Shown here: one piece after another, positions 60,187 through 64,000 of the stretch
How positions within the stretch are numbered: position 1 is the first letter of the stretch
Layout of the letters: every line of letters starts with the position of its first letter
DNA from: Streptacidiphilus fuscans
GTDB lineage: Bacteria; Actinomycetota; Actinomycetes; Streptomycetales; Streptomycetaceae
DNA length: 64,000 nt
Assembly (NCBI RefSeq): GCF_015690355.1
Contig: NZ_JADPRT010000013.1
Location: 1-64,000 of the forward strand
Direction of reading: 5' to 3'
Translations under genes and position numbers: made by a program
The notes under the pieces: generated by a model
What the model was told of the DNA's origin: nothing
Seen by the model: only the letters and a program-made list of their open reading frames with translations
Database searches by the model: none

Positions 60187-61451
60187 TCCGTCGTCCCCTC
60201 GTCCGAGTCACGCTGCCGGTCGTCCGCCGGGCCGCGTCCGCTCCAACTCCATGCGTAACGGCCGTCGTCGGTGGCGCGGGCGCCCTCGGCGAGCTCCAAC
60301 GGACGGAAGGTGTCGACCATGACGGCGAGCTCGTCGAAGAACTCCGCGCCGATGCTGCGCTCGTACGCGCCCGGCTGCGGGCCGTGGGTATGGCCGCCCG
60401 GGTGCAGCGAGACGCTGCCCTGGCCGATGCCGGATCCCTTGCGGGCCTCGTAGTCGCCGCCGCAGTAGAACATGACCTCGTCGCTGTCCACGTTGGCGTG
60501 GTAATACGGCACCGGGATCGACAGCGGGTGGTAGTCCACCTTGCGCGGCACGAAGTTGCAGATGACGAAGTTGTTGCCCTCGAACACCTGGTGGGCCGGC
60601 GGCGGCTGGTGGATCCGGCCGGTGATCGGCTCGTAGTCGGCGATGTTGAACGCGTACGGGTAGAGGCAGCCGTCCCAGCCGACCACGTCGAAGGGGTGAC
60701 TCGGCATCACCATCACGGTGCCGCCGACGCCGCCGCCCACGCGGTGCTTGACGTAGACCTCGACATCCCCGTCCGAACCGTCCTCGCCGTCCCCGCCGGA
60801 GCCGTCCTCGACCACCAGCGGGCCGACCGGGCCGCGCAGGTCGCGCTCGCAGAACGGCGCGTGCTCCAGCAGCTGGCCGTACTTGGAGAGGTAGCGCTTG
60901 GCCGGGGTGATGTGGCTGTTGGCCTCGATCGCGTACAGGCGCAGCGGCGCGTCACCGGTCGGCAGCCAACGGTGCGTGGTGGCGCGCGGGATGACGACGT
61001 AGTCGCCCTGGCGCACCTCGATGCTGCCGAAGACGCTCTCCATCACGCCCGCGCCGGACTCGACGTAGACGCACTCGTCCCCTATCCCGTTGCGGTACAG
61101 GGGGGACGGCAGCCCGGCGGCGACGTAGGCGATCCGGACGTCCGCGTTGGCCAGCACCACGCGCCGGTCGCGGACCGGGTCGGCCTGACGCCACGACGCG
61201 CCCGGGAAGAGCTCGTGCAGCTTGAAGTGGAACGGCTTGAGCGGGTGGTTCGGCTCCGGCTTGCCCTCGTCGGTCCGCCAGACCCGGCTGTCGACCATGG
61301 CCGAGGGGATCGCACGGTGGTAGAGCAGCGAGGAGTCGGAGGAGAAGCCCTCCTCCCCCATCAGCTCCTCGTAGTGGAGCGAACCGTCGGCTGCTCGGTG
61401 CTGCGTGTGCCGCTTCGGGGGGATCGCCCCCACGCTGCGGTAGTAGGCCAC
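60183..61451 (-). CDS. hmgA: Homogentisate 1,2-dioxygenase
   Basis: This 422-residue Fe(II) dioxygenase opens the ring of homogentisate to maleylacetoacetate. Characteristic segments are VAYYRSVGAIPPKRHTQHR, LFPGASWRQADPVRD, PRATTHRWLP, IPVPYYHANVDSDEVMFYCG (iron His and Glu) and LHPGGHTHGPQPGAYE (iron His). An acidic Gly/Asp-rich loop (EDGSGGDGEDGSDGDVEVY) interrupts the middle. GTG 61451 has GGGAGG 8 nt upstream and starts at the conserved VAYYRSVG. It is divergent from an Lrp/AsnC regulator. Confidence 0.95.
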   Translation of the reverse strand: MAYYRSVGAIPPKRHTQHRAADGSLHYEELMGEEGFSSDSSLLYHRAIPSAMVDSRVWRTDEGKPEPNHPLKPFHFKLHELFPGASWRQADPVRDRRVVLANADVRIAYVAAGLPSPLYRNGIGDECVYVESGAGVMESVFGSIEVRQGDYVVIPRATTHRWLPTGDAPLRLYAIEANSHITPAKRYLSKYGQLLEHAPFCERDLRGPVGPLVVEDGSGGDGEDGSDGDVEVYVKHRVGGGVGGTVMVMPSHPFDVVGWDGCLYPYAFNIADYEPITGRIHQPPPAHQVFEGNNFVICNFVPRKVDYHPLSIPVPYYHANVDSDEVMFYCGGDYEARKGSGIGQGSVSLHPGGHTHGPQPGAYERSIGAEFFDELAVMVDTFRPLELAEGARATDDGRYAWSWSGRGPADDRQRDSDEGTTE

Positions 61452-61524
61452 CTTCGTCGCCTCCCGGGCTGCTGTGCCTTCGGCCCCCGGACAGACCCCG
61501 TCCGGCGCCCTGACAGGACCAGTA

Positions 61525-61595
61525 TTGACGATCAGCAGTACAGGGCCTAGCTTCGCTCGCTGACAAGATCCGGCGGTCGAGGTAGGCAATCTGCC
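61525..61595 (+). promoter_or_regulatory. Lrp/AsnC promoter and candidate autoregulatory site
   Basis: TTGACG (61525-61530), a 17-bp spacer and TAGCTT (61548-61553) make a good vegetative promoter for the regulator gene. The dyad GGCA-ATC-TGCC (61585-61595) lies in the predicted leader between this promoter and the start at 61625. It is a plausible Lrp/AsnC site also able to influence the divergent hmgA operon. Confidence 0.5.
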
Positions 61596-61624
61596 AAGCT
61601 TGATCCGGAGAGGAAGGCCGCCAG

Positions 61625-62161
61625 ATGGAAGTTCAGCGTAGAAAACCCGACCAGCTGGACGTGCTGCTGATCCGCGCGCTCAAGGACCATCCGCGTGCCG
61701 GGTTCCTGGAGCTGTCCCGGTTGACGGGCGTGTCGCGGGCGACGGTCCAGGCCCGGATCCAGCGGCTGGAGACGGACGGGGTGATCACCGGCCACGGCCC
61801 GGACGTCGACCTGGCCGCCGCCGGGTTCCCGGTGCTGGCCTTCGTCAACCTGGAGATCTCCCAGGGCAGCCTGGGGGAGCTGACGACCGAGCTGTCCAAG
61901 GTCCCCGGCGTCCTGGAGGCCCACGGCACCACCGGCTCCAGCGACGTCCAGTGCCGGGTCGCCGCGACCTCCCACGACGGGCTTCAGCAGACCCTGCTGG
62001 AGATCAGCCGGATCCCCTGCGTCTCCCGGTCCACCAGCGTGATCGCACTGTCCCAGGTGGTCCCGCCGCGCTACCTGCCGCTGCTGGAGGCGGAGGAACG
62101 CCCGCGCCCGAGCCGCGTCCCGACCGCGGTGCGGCAGAAGGACGAGGACTCGGGCGCGTAG
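61625..62161 (+). CDS. Lrp/AsnC-family transcriptional regulator
   Basis: This 178-residue regulator has an N-terminal helix-turn-helix (LDVLLIRALKDHPRAGFLEL, LTGVSRATVQARIQRLETDG) and a C-terminal RAM-type ligand domain (FVNLEISQGSLGELTTELSK, VLEAHGTTGSSDVQCRVAAT). The tail is charged. By position it should control hmgA-unknown-fahA, probably in response to tyrosine, phenylalanine or a pathway intermediate. The ATG at 61625 follows a purine-rich GGAGAGGAAGG leader. Confidence 0.9.
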   Translation: MEVQRRKPDQLDVLLIRALKDHPRAGFLELSRLTGVSRATVQARIQRLETDGVITGHGPDVDLAAAGFPVLAFVNLEISQGSLGELTTELSKVPGVLEAHGTTGSSDVQCRVAATSHDGLQQTLLEISRIPCVSRSTSVIALSQVVPPRYLPLLEAEERPRPSRVPTAVRQKDEDSGA

Positions 62162-62234
62162 CGCACCGCCTGGAGGGAGTAGTCCGGGCGATGACGTGCA
62201 GTGATGGCGTTCAGATGAGGCTCAGGAGAGGTGC

Positions 62235-62268
62235 GGGGGACGGCCGGCAGGCAGGTCGGCCGTCCCCC
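62235..62268. terminator. Strong bidirectional terminator hairpin
   Basis: GGGGGACGGCCG (62235-62246) and CGGCCGTCCCCC (62257-62268) form a perfect 12-bp stem with a 10-nt loop between the convergent lrp-like and BNR-protein genes. Confidence 0.85.
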
Positions 62269-62279
62269 GGGGTCAGCCG

Positions 62280-64000
62280 TCAGCCGTTGCCGTTGGGGCG
62301 CAGGGTGACGCTGAGGATCGTGCGGTACTCGGCCGGCTGCGCGGCGCCGACCGTGTAGAGCGCGGCCGGGTCGGTGCCGTAGGTGTCGCCGACGCTCGGC
62401 AGCGGCTTCGGCGTCGAGTACCCGGCGAAGAGCATGGTCAGCGAGCCGTCGCGGTTCTGCACCACGGTCGGGTCGTAGACGCGGCCGGAGTAGTAGCCGG
62501 AGACGCCCAGCTGGCCGCCCTTGGCGTCCAGCTGCTGGAGCGCGGAGAAGGTGTAGTCGGTGCCGATCAGCTTCTGCGGCGCGGACCAGTGGATGCCGTC
62601 ACGCGAGGACGCGTAGAAGATCTGGTTGAAGGCGTCGCTGTCGCCGTCCGCCGCGTACGCGCCGGAGAGGAAGAGGCCGTAGCTGCCGTCCCGGTTGGTG
62701 ATGACGGTGCCGCGCGAGCCGACCCAGCGCAGCACGCTGTCGCTGTTGGAGGTCGGGTCGTTCAGGCCGCTGACCTGGCCCAGGTCGGTGAAGTGCAGGC
62801 CGTCCGTGGTGTAGGCGGCGCGGGTGACGGTGTAGTCCTCGTTGTTGCCGAAGAGCGTCTTGGGCTTGTTCTTGCCCTCGCCGGTCTTGGACAGCGTCGC
62901 GTAGGGGGCGATCGCCGCGCCGGGCGCGCCGACGTCGCTGCCCTTGGCGACGGAGCCGGTGCCGCCGGTGCAGCCGGTCAGGTCGGTGGCGTCCTCACCG
63001 GTGCAGGTGACCTGGACGATCCCGGCCGCGGTGCCGAGGCTGACGGTGATCGAGCCGTTCGTCAGCGGCAGCTGCGTGGTGTTGCCGACCGGCACGGTGG
63101 CGGCGGGCAGGGTGACCGCGGCCGTGGTGGTGGTCGGCGTGTAGTAGTTGACGATCTTCTCGGTGTAGAGGACGCCGACGCTGCCGCGCGGCGCGCCCGG
63201 CAGGTGCGGAACGGTGCTGATGATGCCGTCGGGCGCGATCAGGCCGTCGGTCTGCTGCGCGTCGGCCGGGATCACCGGGCTGGCGGTGACCGCGTCGCCC
63301 GCGTTGATCTGCACGCCGGCGCCGTCGCGGGTGGTGCACCCGGTGAAGGCGGTCGCGGTGGCGTTGTTGTCGTTGCAGTCGACGATGTGGCCGTCCACGT
63401 TGAAGTGGCCCGGCTGCTCGAAGTTCGCGGTGCTGCCGACGTTGACGGTGACACCGTCGCCGCCCGGCCCGGCCGGGACGGAGACGGCGGCGCTCGCGCT
63501 GGTGGCGCCGCCCATGCCGACCGGCTCGGCGGAGGGCAGCCCGGCCAGCGGGTCGCCACCCTTCGGGTGGAGCTGGTGCACGATCAGGTTGACGCCGAGG
63601 TTGTCCCCGCTCGGGCGGCTGAGCGTGTAGAGGTACTCGTGGCCGCCGACGTTCAGGGTGAAGGCGTGGCCCTGGCCGTCGTCGTCGGTGTTGCCGTCGG
63701 CGCACAGGCCCTGGTTCTGCTCCAGCGCCTCGCCGGTGTAGGTCCAGGTCTTCCCGTGGTCGTGGGAGACGGCGGAGACCACGGCCTCGTCGGTGTCCTT
63801 GGGCCGGTAGTCGAACAGGCCGGTCAGCGTGCGACCGCCGTCGCTGCTGGTCACGAAGGGGAAGTAGTACGGCTGCATCGGCAGCGTGGTGCCCTTGGGC
63901 TGACGCACCACCGTGCCGGTCTCCGGCGTCGCACCGCCGCTGCTGCAGTAGCCGGGGAGCGGGCCGGGCGTGCCGGTGACACCGCTCTGCGCCGGGACCG
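62280..64000 (-). CDS. Secreted BNR/sialidase-like beta-propeller protein, 5' end outside the window
   Basis: The frame stays open to the right edge, so the N-terminus, including any signal peptide, is missing; at least 572 residues are present. Asp-box-like repeats (SSDGGRTLTG, SHDHGKTWTY, SRDGIHWSAP) and YDPTVVQNRDGSLTMLFAGY indicate a five- or six-bladed propeller of the sialidase/beta-fructosidase type. The blades are interrupted by about 250 residues holding two copies of a TGCT motif (AFTGCTTRDGAGVQINAGDA and DLTGCTGGTGSVAKGSDVGA). The probable role is binding or cleaving an extracellular glycan; catalytic residues cannot be assigned. Confidence 0.75.
   Translation of the reverse strand, partial: VPAQSGVTGTPGPLPGYCSSGGATPETGTVVRQPKGTTLPMQPYYFPFVTSSDGGRTLTGLFDYRPKDTDEAVVSAVSHDHGKTWTYTGEALEQNQGLCADGNTDDDGQGHAFTLNVGGHEYLYTLSRPSGDNLGVNLIVHQLHPKGGDPLAGLPSAEPVGMGGATSASAAVSVPAGPGGDGVTVNVGSTANFEQPGHFNVDGHIVDCNDNNATATAFTGCTTRDGAGVQINAGDAVTASPVIPADAQQTDGLIAPDGIISTVPHLPGAPRGSVGVLYTEKIVNYYTPTTTTAAVTLPAATVPVGNTTQLPLTNGSITVSLGTAAGIVQVTCTGEDATDLTGCTGGTGSVAKGSDVGAPGAAIAPYATLSKTGEGKNKPKTLFGNNEDYTVTRAAYTTDGLHFTDLGQVSGLNDPTSNSDSVLRWVGSRGTVITNRDGSYGLFLSGAYAADGDSDAFNQIFYASSRDGIHWSAPQKLIGTDYTFSALQQLDAKGGQLGVSGYYSGRVYDPTVVQNRDGSLTMLFAGYSTPKPLPSVGDTYGTDPAALYTVGAAQPAEYRTILSVTLRPNGNG

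Noticed and set aside
1-64000. tRNA, rRNA or riboswitch genes
   Set aside because: No cloverleaf with a T-loop consensus or known riboswitch core was recognised by eye; a covariance-model search would be needed to exclude them fully.

Overview
The window is high-G+C actinobacterial chromosome, most probably from the family Streptomycetaceae (Streptomyces, Kitasatospora or Streptacidiphilus; the genus cannot be fixed from sequence alone). Supporting this are extreme G/C bias at third codon positions, many GTG starts, a complete Streptomyces-type conservon (cvnABCD), a high-molecular-weight FabG/thiolase/MaoC cluster like that of mycobacteria, and a dispersed intergenic repeat of a kind I recall from Streptomyces genomes. 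I see no rRNA, tRNA, CRISPR array, transposase, prophage or biosynthetic gene cluster. It reads as core or near-core chromosome with scattered accessory genes.

Layout. 1-7.8 kb: start of etfB, a PlsC-type acyltransferase, then a five-gene minus-strand signalling operon (MHYT membrane sensor, CvnA kinase-like sensor, CvnB roadblock, CvnC DUF742, CvnD GTPase) whose genes overlap from end to end, and two small membrane proteins. 7.9-12.1 kb: MerR regulator with a palindromic operator, a SCO6745-like protein, a 14-TM MFS exporter and an orphan domain resembling the N-terminus of GGDEF/EAL proteins. 12.2-17.4 kb: sbcD-sbcC and an MBL hydrolase. 17.5-25 kb: Tex, a GNAT, an Uma2 nuclease-like protein, a thioesterase divergent from an SDR, and pgi. 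25-35.5 kb: NarL-type two-component system, Pr6Pr membrane protein, APH-like kinase, RraA-like, MOSC, epoxide-hydrolase-like, PemK-like, YceI divergent from MarR, CYTH-CHAD and DUF1062 proteins. 35.8-41 kb: secreted PHB-depolymerase-type esterase, pentapeptide-repeat protein, Tat-exported purple acid phosphatase and an RluA-family pseudouridine synthase. 41-50.2 kb: lipid region (FadD-like ligase; FadA2-like thiolase divergent from FabG4-like reductase, MaoC dehydratase and SCP2 protein), nadE and a second acyl-CoA ligase. 50.4-57.7 kb: large secreted Ig-like protein, Pth2-type hydrolase, VOC/AraC pair, FMN alpha-hydroxy-acid oxidase and a DUF1254 protein. 58-62.2 kb: homogentisate catabolism (hmgA, an unknown protein, fahA) with a divergent Lrp/AsnC regulator. 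The window ends inside a secreted BNR/sialidase-like protein.

Themes that link genes. (i) A TTAC-N6-GTA(A/G) motif recurs in front of etfB, the acyltransferase, the thioesterase/SDR pair and (twice) the fadA2/fabG4 pair, suggesting one lipid-responsive regulator encoded elsewhere. (ii) Five copies of a modular, partly palindromic repeat lie against stop codons, four of them between convergent genes, and probably act as bidirectional terminators. (iii) The MHYT-conservon operon couples a putative gas-sensing membrane domain to a G-protein-like signalling module and is the most system-like unit here. (iv) The tyrosine/homogentisate operon contains a protein of unknown function where an isomerase step would be expected.
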